Shown piece by piece: positions 23,727 to 32,608 of a DNA stretch of 40,967 bases. The DNA comes from CAZYVU01 sp964651435. Its GTDB lineage: Bacteria > Desulfobacterota > Syntrophorhabdia > Syntrophorhabdales > CAYQXL01. A program made the position numbers and the translations under genes. The stretch's first letter is position 1. Each line of letters begins with the position of its first letter. Under the pieces are notes generated by a model. It did no database searches and was not told the DNA's origin. It worked only from the letters and a program-made list of their open reading frames with translations. The DNA is taken from positions 1 to 40,967 of the forward strand of contig CAZYVU010000026.1 in assembly GCA_964651435.1 (NCBI GenBank), given 5' to 3'.

Positions 23727-25109
23727 ATGTGCGGAATCTTCGGCGTCTTTAACCACAAAGATGCGGCAAACATTGCTTACCTCGGCCTCCACGCCCTTCA
23801 GCACCGGGGCCAGGAAAGCGCAGGTATATCTGCGGCCAACGGGGGCACCCTGACATGCCATAGAGCCATGGGGCTTGTGTCGGACATATTCGACGCAGAC
23901 ACGCTGAGAAGGCTGAAAGGCCCTTCAGCCATAGGCCACGTCAGGTATTCCACGTCAGGCTCAAGCACCATCACAAACGCCCAACCCTTGCTCGTCGAAT
24001 ATTCCAAGGGCTTCATCTCTATGGCCCATAACGGCAATCTGACCAACGCGCGGATCATCAAGAAGGAGCTGGAGAATTATGGGTCTATCTTCCAGTCCAC
24101 AACGGACACAGAGGTGATCATACACCTCATAGCCCTATCTCACGAGAATACGACGGTCGACCGGCTCATTAGTGCGCTCCGGCGCGTCGAAGGCTCCTAT
24201 TCCCTCCTGGTGCTCACCGACAAGGAAATGATTGCAGTGAGAGACCCCCAGGGCTTCCGCCCTCTCGCGTTGGGAAAATCCAAGGATTGTTTTGTCGTTT
24301 CAAGTGAGTCCTGCGCCTTTGACCTTATAGGGGCCACTTTCCTTCGTGAAATCCAACCGGGCGAGATGCTCCACATAACCCGTGACGGCATCACCATCCA
24401 CCGACCCTTCAAGAAAAAGAAGCGCACCTACTGTATTTTTGAATATGTTTACTTTGCCCGCCCCGATAGCATCATGTTCGGCCGCACGATATACACGGTG
24501 CGCAAGGCTTTCGGACGGGCATTGGCGCAGGAAACGCCCACGTCGGCCGACATGGTCATCCCTATCCCTGACTCGGGCATCAGCGCCGCCATCGGCTACT
24601 CCCATGAGACGGGCATCCCCTTTGAGCTCGGCCTTATCCGCAACCACTACGTTGGGAGGACCTTCATTGAGCCCGAGGATTCCATCCGTCACTTTGGCGT
24701 AAAGCTCAAGTTGAATGGCGTTCGTGATGCCGTCAAAGGCAAGCGCATCGTTGTTATCGACGACTCCATCGTCAGGGCGACGACGGGAAGAAAAATCATC
24801 CGGATGCTCCGCCAGTACGGCGCCAAGGAGATTCACTTCCGTGTCAGCTCGCCGCCCACGACACATCCGTGCTTCTACGGCATCGATACTCCGAGCAGGA
24901 AGGAGCTTGTCGCCAGCTCCCATTCCTTGGATGAGATCAACAGGTACATGGGTTCCGATACCCTTCAGTACCTGAGCCCGGAAGGCATGAAGCGGGCCAT
25001 TGGCGATGGTGAAACGGCCTATTGCGACGCCTGCTTCTCAGGGCGGTATCCCGCCAAATTTCCGTGGGGCATGGAGCTGGAAAAGATGGAAGCCTACGCG
25101 AAGGGATAA
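23727..25109 (+). CDS. purF: Amidophosphoribosyltransferase
   Basis: 460 aa, first committed enzyme of purine synthesis: PRPP plus glutamine gives phosphoribosylamine. The N-terminal nucleophile is Cys2 (MCGIFGVFNHKD), with no propeptide. Glutaminase signatures include HRGQESAGI and the Asn/Gly residues in MAHNGNL. The PRPP site is RIVVIDDSIVRATTGRK. Four cysteines, in TYCIFEYVYFARPD, THPCFYGID and the CDAC of AYCDACFSGRYP, match the [4Fe-4S] ligand pattern of the Bacillus-type enzyme, so this is an oxygen-sensitive Fe-S form. It lies 5 nt after the macro-domain gene. Confidence 0.95.
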   Translation: MCGIFGVFNHKDAANIAYLGLHALQHRGQESAGISAANGGTLTCHRAMGLVSDIFDADTLRRLKGPSAIGHVRYSTSGSSTITNAQPLLVEYSKGFISMAHNGNLTNARIIKKELENYGSIFQSTTDTEVIIHLIALSHENTTVDRLISALRRVEGSYSLLVLTDKEMIAVRDPQGFRPLALGKSKDCFVVSSESCAFDLIGATFLREIQPGEMLHITRDGITIHRPFKKKKRTYCIFEYVYFARPDSIMFGRTIYTVRKAFGRALAQETPTSADMVIPIPDSGISAAIGYSHETGIPFELGLIRNHYVGRTFIEPEDSIRHFGVKLKLNGVRDAVKGKRIVVIDDSIVRATTGRKIIRMLRQYGAKEIHFRVSSPPTTHPCFYGIDTPSRKELVASSHSLDEINRYMGSDTLQYLSPEGMKRAIGDGETAYCDACFSGRYPAKFPWGMELEKMEAYAKG

Positions 25110-25254
25110 GAAAAACAGTTAAAAGTTTTACGTTTTAAGGTATAAGTTACAAGGGCGGTCTGAACGGATTCCCGTCGCTGTCCTGTCACTTGGAGAGACC
25201 CTGATCAGGCCAGGGGAACGGCATGGCAAAACAGAAAGGTGGAGGGATGCAAGG

Positions 25255-25803
25255 ATGGACGAGAAGGCAAGGCTCCTCTCAATACTGAAAGATCTTTCCT
25301 ACGAGGAAGGCGATTTTGTGCTTACAAGCGGTAAGCGAAGCACCTTTTATATCGACTGCAAAGAGACCACGTTAAACCCCGAGGGGCTCTATCTTGTCGG
25401 CAAGCTGATGTACGGGATGGTCCGGGAGATTCCGGGCATAGATGCCGTTGGGGGGGTCAGCATCGGCGGGGATCCATTGGTCTGCTCGGTCATGCTTGCG
25501 GCCTATGGGGCCAAGGACGGCCTGCGGGGCTTCTTCATAAGAAAGGAGCCGAAGGGCCATGGAACGAACCGGTGGATTGAAGGTGCAAAGAACCTGAGAC
25601 CCGGAATGAACGTCATCATTCTCGAGGATGTGGTAACGACGGGGGGGTCTTCGTACAAGGCCATCGAGGCGACTGAGCGCGAGGGATATAAGGTCGTGGG
25701 CACCGTCGCCATCCTTGACCGCCTCGAAGGCGGGCGGGAGACGATAGAATCAAAAGGATACCTGTTCAGGTCCATCTTTACGCTCCAAGATTTGAGGGCT
25801 TAG
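25255..25803 (+). CDS. pyrE: Orotate phosphoribosyltransferase
   Basis: 182 aa enzyme of pyrimidine synthesis forming orotidine 5'-phosphate from orotate and PRPP. Family motifs are FVLTSGKRSTFYIDCKETTL at the start, FFIRKEPKGHGTNRWIEG (flexible loop with catalytic Lys) and the PRPP loop VIILEDVVTTGGSS. The ATG has GGAGGG about 9 nt upstream. The 145-nt spacer after purF contains an AT-rich repeat-like stretch (AAAAGTTTTACGTTTTAAG) and no gene, so pyrE may have its own promoter. Confidence 0.93.
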   Translation: MDEKARLLSILKDLSYEEGDFVLTSGKRSTFYIDCKETTLNPEGLYLVGKLMYGMVREIPGIDAVGGVSIGGDPLVCSVMLAAYGAKDGLRGFFIRKEPKGHGTNRWIEGAKNLRPGMNVIILEDVVTTGGSSYKAIEATEREGYKVVGTVAILDRLEGGRETIESKGYLFRSIFTLQDLRA

Positions 25804-25856
25804 CGGGTGGCGCGAGGATGCTTTCCGTCGCCGAGGCAGACGAGGCGATGGGACCG

Positions 25857-26453
25857 TCAGGCGCCAATGGCCGAGAAGATATGGGCCAGCAAGGCATCCT
25901 TTCCGTAGTTGTCCTTCGACGAATAGACAAAGACGGGGATGTGAGGCAGCATCTCCTCGACGCGTTTCTTCTTCGCAAAGGCCTTGTTCTTGCCCTCCTT
26001 GTCTATCTTCGTGAGGACAAAGGCGAAAGGCAGGCTGCGGCCGGCCAGCCAATCGTAAACCATTCCGTCGAGCTCATCGAAGTCGCGCCGCACGTCGTAG
26101 ACCCAAAGCACTCCGACCACCGCCTTCTGCGCGTCGAGGTAAGCCTCGATCATGCCCTCCCAGGTTCTGTATGTGCTTCGCGACACCTTCGAATAGCCGA
26201 ATCCGGGAAAATCGGTCAGAAAAAATGTATTTCTTAAGGACTCCGATTGGTATTCCACTGCGTATAGATTGATGGTCCTCGTTGCACCGGGGGTGGAGCT
26301 CGTTCGTGCAACCTTTCGTCCCAACAGGGAGTTGATGAGAGAAGACTTCCCCACGTTGGATCTCCCAACGATAAGGTAGGTCGGATGGGCCTCCCGGTCC
26401 GGGGCCGGAGGTCCTACCGTACTTTCTACAAACCGCGCATTAACGATCCTCAT
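25857..26453 (-). CDS. engB: Ribosome biogenesis GTPase EngB/YsxC/YihA
   Basis: 198 aa from ATG 26453, the usual length. GTPase motifs: G1 VGRSNVGKSSLINSLLG, G2-region Thr in TSSTPGATRTINLY, G3 TDFPGFGYSKV, G4 VLTKIDKEGK and G5 YSSKDNYGKDAL. EngB assists late assembly of the large ribosomal subunit. The open frame extends further upstream, but the conserved start is MRIVNARFVESTVG. That ATG overlaps the TGA of the SGNH gene (ATGA), so its translation is probably coupled to it. The G3 motif has Phe where most relatives have Leu (DLPGFG). Confidence 0.92.
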   Translation of the reverse strand: MRIVNARFVESTVGPPAPDREAHPTYLIVGRSNVGKSSLINSLLGRKVARTSSTPGATRTINLYAVEYQSESLRNTFFLTDFPGFGYSKVSRSTYRTWEGMIEAYLDAQKAVVGVLWVYDVRRDFDELDGMVYDWLAGRSLPFAFVLTKIDKEGKNKAFAKKKRVEEMLPHIPVFVYSSKDNYGKDALLAHIFSAIGA

Positions 26454-27418
26454 GGACGGGAAGCACTCGTTTGCGGCGTCGCCCCATGTCCGAGAAGTTC
26501 CAGGGCCTCTGTCGCGATTGCCTCGGCGAAGACGGCAACCCCGGGGATATTGGGATGAAAACATTCTTGTGCCTGTATCCAACTCTTCCTGGGGCCGGGC
26601 AGAGACCATCCGCACTGGGGCCAGGGACCCTCATGGCCGTGAAAGGCCTCATGTATGCGGACAAGGCGCACCCGGTCCGATGGAAAAACGGATACGGCGC
26701 TTCCCAGGGCGTCGTTAAGCAGGTGAATGGCCGTTTCGGTGCGGGCGTAAAGCTCCTTCACCGTAAGCCGCCTGCAGGCGCTTTCCCCGAAAGGGCCGTG
26801 CGACCTAAACCAGCGTAGGTATTTGCTCGTCCTGTTCATCGGGTTATAGAAGTCGGTGACGATTACATAGGTGTTGTCAGAAGCCAGGAGCCTTGCTATC
26901 TGCCCCTGAACGTTCGTCTTCGTCATGCCGACGATCTCGGATATTTCCTCCACAAAATCGTCGTGGCGCAGGCAGAGCACATGTCTGATCTGGGGCAGTT
27001 CTGTCCACCCGAAAAGGTCAGCGCCGACGGTGATCGATACAAGGCCATCAACGGGGGCTGCCTTCTGCTGAGCCTGCAGATCCGATAGGACCTCGTCTAT
27101 CTGCCCGTAAAGGGTGCTCGATTCGGCCCCGGAACAGGCAAGAAACTTGAGGACGACATCGTCATAGTTGACGAGGCGATCCCTCAGCAGGCTGCTTGCT
27201 ACGACAGGATAGGCCCCGGGCGCCCGTTTGCATGGCCCGGACTGGCCCGCAAGTCCGTACCCCGAGGCAACGGAGTCGCCCAGGCCGTAATAGACTAACG
27301 TCCTGCCTTCGCTCCCCGACTCTGCAGAAGAGTACGAGACCACAAAAGCAACGCCGGCCAGCACGAGAAAAAGGCCGAGCAGGAAGGCGTGCGAGATATG
27401 TATAATTCTTAGAGCCAT
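26450..27418 (-). CDS. Secreted or membrane-anchored SGNH/GDSL hydrolase
   Basis: 322 aa. The N-terminal hydrophobic stretch HAFLLGLFLVLAGVAFVVSY is a signal peptide or anchor, so the enzyme acts outside the cytoplasm. Block I is YYGLGDSVASGYGL with the nucleophile Ser. Gly is seen in block II and VGADLF stands at the position of block III (GxND), with Ala in place of the usual Asn region. Block V is AQECFHPNIPGVA, where His is present but the residue three before it is Glu rather than the usual Asp. Six or more cysteines suggest disulfides. Actinobacterial-type esterases of this form end with FHPN. Substrate unknown. It overlaps engB by 4 nt. Confidence 0.7.
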   Translation of the reverse strand: MALRIIHISHAFLLGLFLVLAGVAFVVSYSSAESGSEGRTLVYYGLGDSVASGYGLAGQSGPCKRAPGAYPVVASSLLRDRLVNYDDVVLKFLACSGAESSTLYGQIDEVLSDLQAQQKAAPVDGLVSITVGADLFGWTELPQIRHVLCLRHDDFVEEISEIVGMTKTNVQGQIARLLASDNTYVIVTDFYNPMNRTSKYLRWFRSHGPFGESACRRLTVKELYARTETAIHLLNDALGSAVSVFPSDRVRLVRIHEAFHGHEGPWPQCGWSLPGPRKSWIQAQECFHPNIPGVAVFAEAIATEALELLGHGATPQTSASRP

Positions 27419-27592
27419 AACACCCGATTACCGTGATTTTAACTTCCTGTGTCGATAAAGTTACGCTCTGCAGCCGGTTGTGTCAAGATGTTAAATCCCT
27501 TGCCGAAAGGTCCCTGTGGTTTCTATCAGAGTTTGCAGCGCTACCGGTCAGGATGGCAGGCTTCTGCGCTGTCGTCGCATCGCGAAAAATGC

Positions 27593-27622
27593 TTGCCATA
27601 GAAGGCCTTTACCCTGTAGAAT
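27593..27622 (+). promoter_or_regulatory. Probable sigma-70 promoter of the PAS/HD-GYP gene
   Basis: TTGCCA, 18 nt, TAGAAT. Transcription would start near 27629, just before AGAGGA and the ATG at 27655, which supports that ATG as the start. Confidence 0.5.
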
Positions 27623-27654
27623 ACGACAATTACATTGACAAGAGGAATGATGTG

Positions 27655-30469
27655 ATGGGGGAAGCTGTTCATGCAGATAACAGGCCTCAGCGGAACGCTC
27701 TCCACATAGCCATCATCGCCGTTACGACGGTAGCGACGATCCTCGTAAGCTTGTTCTGCCTGTTCTCCGGTTTCTTCGTTCTGTTCCAGAATCTGTTTTA
27801 CATCCCTATTGTCCTGAGTTGCCTGTATTATACCATAAGGGGTCTCATATATTCCGTTTTTCTTTCCCTGCTTTACCTGCTTCTCATCCTCACATTCACG
27901 TCCGACGGCAGCATTGTCGTGCAGGCGTTGGCGCGGGTGGGGATGTTCGTGATTATCGCCGCAATTATCACCCTTCTGTCAGAACGTCGGAAGGTTGCCA
28001 TGGAGAGGGTGTACGAAAACGAAAAGACCTTCCGCCGGTTATTTGAGGAGTCTACCGACCCCGTCCTACTCCTTGACTCCCAGCGGTTCATCGATTGCAA
28101 TGCAGCCGCCGTCGCTATACTTGGATATCTATCGAAGGATGATATCCTGAACAAGACCCCATGGGACCTTTCTCCCGAATACCAGCCCGACGGGAGACAA
28201 TCCTCAGAGAAGGCTCAAGAGGTTATGGAAATCGCAGTGCAGATGGGGCATCACCGGCTTGAATGGGTCTGCGTAACATCAAAAGGGGTGCCGCTCATTC
28301 TTGACATAATGCTGACCCCGATTGTCATCAAGCGGACCCGGTATCTCTACACGGTATGGCGAGATATTACGGACCGCAAGAAGGCCGAGGAGGCACTAAA
28401 ACAATCGAGAGCCCTTCTTGCCAACATAATAGAATTTCTCCCGGATGCAACATTCGTCATTGATCTTGAGGGCAAAGTAATCTCCTGGAACAGGGCGATC
28501 GAGGAAATGACCGGCCTTTCAGCGCAGACGATAGTGGGCAAGGGAAACTACGAGTATTCTATGCCTTTTTACGGCGTAAGGCGGCCTATGTTAATCGACC
28601 TTTTGTTCGCATGGGATGTGGACATCTCGAAACGGTATTCCTTTATCCGCCAGAGGGGCGAGACCTTCCTGACTGAGACAGACCTGCCTTCGGTGAGAGG
28701 ACAGAGGAGAACCCTCTGGGCTGCAGCAACGTTGCTTCGAGACGCCCAAGGCAATATTACGGGGGCTATTGAGTCCATACGGGATATCACCGACCGCAAG
28801 GAGGCGGAGGAGCAACTTCATCGGAGCGAAGCAAAATACCGCTCCATCTTTGACAACGCTGTAGAGGGTATCTTCCAGACCGTTCCCGAAGGGCGTTTTT
28901 TGAATGTCAACAAGGCAATGGCCGACATCCACGGGTTTTCATCGCCGGAAGAAATGATGGCCGTTGTCGCGGATATCGGCAGTCAGCTCTATGTGAACCC
29001 TGAAGACAGAAAAAGATATCGCTATTTCTTGGAACGTGACGGAGAAGTCAAGAATTTTGAGGCACAGGTATATAGGAAGGATGGCAGCGTAGTGTGGACG
29101 TCGGTGAATGCCCGTTCGGTCAAGAATCCGTTAGGATATGTGTCCATGTTCGAGGGCACGGCAGTCGACATAACGTCCCGCAGACTTGCCGAAAACAGCT
29201 TGCGAGAAAGTAGGAATGAATTGCAGTGGCTTTTCAGGAGCATGATCAACGCATTTGTTCTTTTTGAGTCTGTCTTCGACGAAAGCGGAATCTTTGTAAG
29301 CTATCGCTTTGTTTACATTAATGATGCTTATGAGCGGATCACCGGTGTAACGAACGATCAGGTTAGAGGCAAGACAGTGCACGAGGTGTGGCCGAACACC
29401 GAACCGGAATGGGTTAAGAGATATGGGGAGGTTGCGGTAACAGGCACACCGAGCACCTTCGATTTATATCATGAGCCAACCAAGAAGCTGTACCACTGCA
29501 ACGTATACCGGCCCTGGGAGACGAGGGATCGCTTCTGCGTAATATTCGAAGACATAACGGACCGAAAGATTGCGGAAGAGAAACTGCGAGCGAGCGAACA
29601 GAAATTCCGGTCCATTTTCGAAAATACGGTGGAAGGTATATTCCAGACCACCCCAGATGGACGACTCTTGAGCGTAAATCCGGCATTTTCGCGAATGGCC
29701 GGTTATTGTTCGCCGGAACACATGATAGAGAAGGTCGCCGATTTGAGCAGGCAGGCCTATGTAGATTTCGAGGATTGGCTGGCATTCAAGAGAGCCGTTG
29801 AGGAAAAGGGTCACGTCGAGAGCTACGAGGTAAGGCACTATCGCAAAGACGGCGCGACCTTTTGGGGCTCCATTAATGCGCGTTGTGTATACGACGATGG
29901 CGACAACCCTTTGTATTACGAGGGCACATGCGAAGACATCACCAAGCGCCGGCTTGCCCAGGAAGAACTCAGGGAAACCCTGGAGAAACTTCGCGGGCGA
30001 CTCATCGACATCGTGCGCGTTTTATCTTCAACGGTAGAAATGCGTGATCCATACACCGCAGGCCACCAAAAAAGGGTATCCATGCTTGCGACGGCAATCG
30101 CCGAGGAAATGGGTCTATCGGGCGATGTGGTCGATAACATTCGCATGGCAGGGGCCATGCATGATATCGGAAAAATCTCAATCCCTGTAGAGATATTGAC
30201 CAAACCCGGAAAGATGTCCGATATCGAAAGAAGGCTCATGATGATGCATCCCGAGTCGGGTTACGAGATACTGAAAGACATCGAACTTCCCTATCCCATA
30301 GCATTGATCGTCCGTCAACACCACGAACGAATGAATGGTTCGGGATACCCGCACGGACTGAAAGGGGAGGAAATCCTCCTTGAGTCAAGGATCGTTGGCA
30401 TTGCGGACGTGACAGAGGCCATCTCGTCTCATCGTCCCTACAGGGCAGGCCTCGGCATAGAGGCGGCCC
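27655..30469 (+). CDS. Membrane sensor with five PAS domains and HD-GYP output (3' end in gap)
   Basis: At least 938 codons, cut by the N run. About four transmembrane helices lie in residues 15-105 (IAIIAVTTVATILVSLFCLF and following). Five PAS modules follow, each ending in a DITDRK-like junction (DITDRKKAEE, DITDRKEAEE, DITSRRLAEN, DITDRKIAEE, DITKRRLAQE). The output is an HD-GYP phosphodiesterase with AMHDIGKISIP, RQHHERMNGSGYPHGLKGEE and IADVTEAISSHRPYR, and the metal and GYP residues are present. It should degrade cyclic di-GMP in response to a membrane or cytosolic signal. The frame extends back to 27433, but the ATG at 27655 has AGAGG upstream and follows a promoter. Only about 30 residues of HD-GYP should be missing. 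Confidence 0.85.
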
Positions 30470-30569
30470 NNNNNNNNNNNNNNNNNNNNNNNNNNNNNNN
30501 NNNNNNNNNNNNNNNNNNNNNNNNNNNNNNNNNNNNNNNNNNNNNNNNNNNNNNNNNNNNNNNNNNNNN
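30470..30569. other. Assembly gap (100 N)
   Basis: One hundred N. The sequence on the right belongs to a different gene from the sequence on the left, so the true gap must contain at least the end of the HD-GYP gene and the start of a methyltransferase gene. The size 100 is likely a placeholder. Confidence 0.99.
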
Positions 30570-30571
30570 CC

Positions 30572-30721
30572 CAGATTGGTGCTCAGGAAAAGTTTCTCAG
30601 GAAATATGGAGGCCACAAGGCGGCCGAAGAGCTTGTAGAGAACCAACGGCACGAAGCGGAGCTTTATGATGAATACAAGGAATGCTACGGCTATGTCTTC
30701 TACATAGGAAAGAAAATTTGA
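30572..30721 (+). CDS. C-terminal end of a SAM-dependent methyltransferase (partial)
   Basis: The frame open from the gap reads QIGAQEKFLRKYGG, continues through AEELVENQRHEAELYDEYKE and ends CYGYVFYIGKKI with TGA at 30719-30721. The ending with ELY-x-Y-x5-YGYVFYIGKK is the common C-terminus of class I methyltransferase-domain proteins. Only 49 residues are visible, so the substrate is unknown. A different frame that reads through the N run in line with the HD-GYP gene is an artefact. Confidence 0.65.
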   Translation, partial: QIGAQEKFLRKYGGHKAAEELVENQRHEAELYDEYKECYGYVFYIGKKI

Positions 30722-30827
30722 GCAGCGTGGCGGTGAAAGAAGCATCCCGCCATGTCAAGCGCCACAGATGCAGGGCGCCGTTGACGGGCGTGACACCGAA
30801 GAGCGGCTTACAGGAGAAGCGGCAGTG

Positions 30828-31253
30828 ATGGAAAACCGCCTCATCGGCACTTGGGTACTGGAGTCTTTTGAGCTAAGAACCGCTCAAGGCCTTGTCAGCT
30901 ATCCCTTCGGGCATGACGTGAGAGGATGCATTATTTATACTGAGGGCGGATATATGTCCGTAGCGTTCATGAGCGGCCAACGCCCCAACTTTTTATCCAA
31001 GGATCTTCGCGGGGGGACGACTGATGAAAAGGCATGGGCCGTCGACACCTACTATTCCTATTGCGGCACGTATGAGCTCCTTGACGACAGAGTCATTCAT
31101 CACGTAGAGATTAGTTTGTTTCCCAACTGGTCCGGCGAAGATCAAGAGCGATTTTTCACATTCGACGGTGATCACTTAATTCTCAGCACGCCACCCTTTC
31201 TTGTGGAGGGGATCGAAGAGACCGCTCATTTGGTTTGGAGAAGGCGGCAATAG
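30828..31253 (+). CDS. Lipocalin-like domain protein
   Basis: 141 aa. The sequence MENRLIGTWVLESFELRTAQ, then VSYPFGHDVRGCIIYTEGGY and MSVAFMS, is the conserved front of the bacterial lipocalin-like family (PF13924), a small beta-barrel of unknown ligand. No signal peptide is seen, so it is likely cytoplasmic. The frame is open from 30768, but the ATG at 30828 fits the family start and has AGGAG upstream. It lies 106 nt after the methyltransferase tail. Confidence 0.75.
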   Translation: MENRLIGTWVLESFELRTAQGLVSYPFGHDVRGCIIYTEGGYMSVAFMSGQRPNFLSKDLRGGTTDEKAWAVDTYYSYCGTYELLDDRVIHHVEISLFPNWSGEDQERFFTFDGDHLILSTPPFLVEGIEETAHLVWRRRQ

Positions 31254-31297
31254 ATCTCCGCATGTGGGCTTTCCCAAGAAAACCCCGAAATTTGCTC

Positions 31298-31326
31298 TTG
31301 ACAGGCTGGGCCGGCCCTGCTATGAT
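31298..31326 (+). promoter_or_regulatory. Strong sigma-70 promoter of the RHH-pst operon
   Basis: TTGACA, 17 nt, TATGAT: perfect -35, ideal spacing and a 5 of 6 -10. Transcription would start near 31333, inside the palindrome at 31327-31344, only about 15 nt before the ATG of the RHH gene. Confidence 0.75.
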
Positions 31327-31344
31327 AGGCTCATATTTGAGCCT
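31327..31344 (+). promoter_or_regulatory. Palindrome at the transcription start, candidate operator
   Basis: AGGCTCA-TATT-TGAGCCT, perfect 7-bp arms, directly abutting the -10 hexamer and ending 3 nt before the ATG of the ribbon-helix-helix gene. Proteins of that family bind such short palindromes as dimers, so autoregulation is likely. No other ribosome-binding site is evident, so the hairpin could also affect translation. Confidence 0.55.
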
Positions 31345-31347
31345 TAT

Positions 31348-31566
31348 ATGAGTGTTCAGGAACGCGTTACGATTAAGATACCCAAGGTGCTCTACGAGAG
31401 GATCGGGGAGATCATCGAGGGGACGGGCTTTAGCTCCGTCACCGATTTCATCGTTTATGTTCTCAGGGATGTTGTCTCCTCGCGGCCTGCCGAGGCACCC
31501 GACGGTCTTAACAAAGAAGAGATCGATGCCATCAAGAGACGCCTCAAGGCCTTGGGCTATCTGTGA
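31348..31566 (+). CDS. Ribbon-helix-helix (CopG-type) regulator
   Basis: 72 aa. The beta-strand VTIKIPKVLYERI followed by helices in GFSSVTDFIVYVLRDVV is the ribbon-helix-helix fold, a dimeric DNA-binding unit. The C-terminal third (LNKEEIDAIKRRLKALGYL) is a charged helix that may mediate tetramer or partner contact. The frame is open from 31201, but ATG 31348 is the only start downstream of the promoter. It lies 10 nt before the pstS-like gene. The likely role is control of the operon it heads, through the palindrome at 31327-31344; no toxin partner is present. Confidence 0.8.
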   Translation: MSVQERVTIKIPKVLYERIGEIIEGTGFSSVTDFIVYVLRDVVSSRPAEAPDGLNKEEIDAIKRRLKALGYL

Positions 31567-31576
31567 GGGGAATAGA

Positions 31577-32593
31577 ATGACCGTTCGCCGCCGCCCGTCC
31601 ATAAAGACCGTCCTTGTCCTTCTCCTCAGCCTCTTGGCCTGGTGCCTAAGCGGTTGCGGGCCGTCGGGCGACAAGGCTGGAATGCCCTCCAAGGGGGAGT
31701 CGCGGACCATCCGCATATCCGGCGCCTGGGCGCTTTACCCCATGATGGTCAGATGGGCCGAGGAATACAAGAAGGCCCACACAGACATCCGCATAGACAT
31801 CTCTGCAGGCGGTGCCGGCAAGGGGGTGGCCGATGCGCTGGCAGGATTGACGGACATGGGTATGGTCTCCCGGGACATAAAGCCCGAGGAGGTCAGGCAG
31901 GGTGCTTTCTTCCTTCCCGTCGTCAAGGATGCCGTCTTTCCTGTCATGAACGCAGCGAACGCCATGACTCAGAAGATTGCTCGCGAACGCGGGCTCACAA
32001 AAAAGGCCTTTCTTGATCTGTGGATTGGCGCCGTCACTACCTCCTGGGAGGAACTGGCCCGCGTCGGCAAAGGCAATCCTGTCCAGGTTTACACGCGATC
32101 AGATTCCTGCGGCGCGGCGGAGACCTGGGCGGCCTACCTTGGCGGCAGGAGACAGGAAGACCTGAAGGGGATTGCGGTATACGGTGATCCGGGCCTTGCG
32201 GACGCCGTTCGCAAGGATGTTTCCGGCATCGGCTACAACAACCTGAACTACGCCTTTGACATGAAGACGGGCCTACCCGTGGAGGGCATTGCGGTTATTC
32301 CGATTGACGTTAATGAGAACGGAAAAGTCGACCCCGCCGAGGCCATCGATACGAAGGAGAAGGCCATGCGGGCCGTTGTTGCAGGGGTCTACCCGTCGCC
32401 GCCGGCGCGTGACCTCTACATTATAACAAAGGACGGTTTCAAGGGCCCGGCTAAGGACTTCGTGGCCTGGATACTGACGGAAGGCCAGAAGTACGTTTCC
32501 GAGGCCGGCTATATCGGCCTTCAACCTTCCCAGTTGGCCGAAGGCCTTTCCCGCCTCTCGCCGGACGGACCGCCGAAAAAGGCAACACAATGA
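31577..32593 (+). CDS. pstS: PstS-type phosphate-binding lipoprotein
   Basis: 338 aa. Signal peptide with lipobox: VLVLLLSLLAWCLSGC places the lipidated Cys at residue 27, so it is anchored outside the inner membrane. The mature protein begins the periplasmic binding fold with ISGAWALYPMMVRWAEEYKK, then SAGGAGKGVADAL and TRSDSCGAAETWAAYL, which carry Ser/Asp/Arg ligand residues of the phosphate-binding family. It delivers substrate to the PstCA channel. An earlier in-frame start at 31352 overlaps the RHH gene and is rejected; ATG 31577 begins a proper signal sequence. Phosphate is the expected ligand; a related oxyanion is possible. Confidence 0.85.
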   Translation: MTVRRRPSIKTVLVLLLSLLAWCLSGCGPSGDKAGMPSKGESRTIRISGAWALYPMMVRWAEEYKKAHTDIRIDISAGGAGKGVADALAGLTDMGMVSRDIKPEEVRQGAFFLPVVKDAVFPVMNAANAMTQKIARERGLTKKAFLDLWIGAVTTSWEELARVGKGNPVQVYTRSDSCGAAETWAAYLGGRRQEDLKGIAVYGDPGLADAVRKDVSGIGYNNLNYAFDMKTGLPVEGIAVIPIDVNENGKVDPAEAIDTKEKAMRAVVAGVYPSPPARDLYIITKDGFKGPAKDFVAWILTEGQKYVSEAGYIGLQPSQLAEGLSRLSPDGPPKKATQ

Positions 32594-32608
32594 GGAACGT
32601 GCACATCC

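Noticed and set aside
27433..30669. A single 1078-aa protein from 27433 through the N run
   Set aside because: The start precedes the promoter and the true ATG, and the tail after the N run is in the wrong frame of a methyltransferase.
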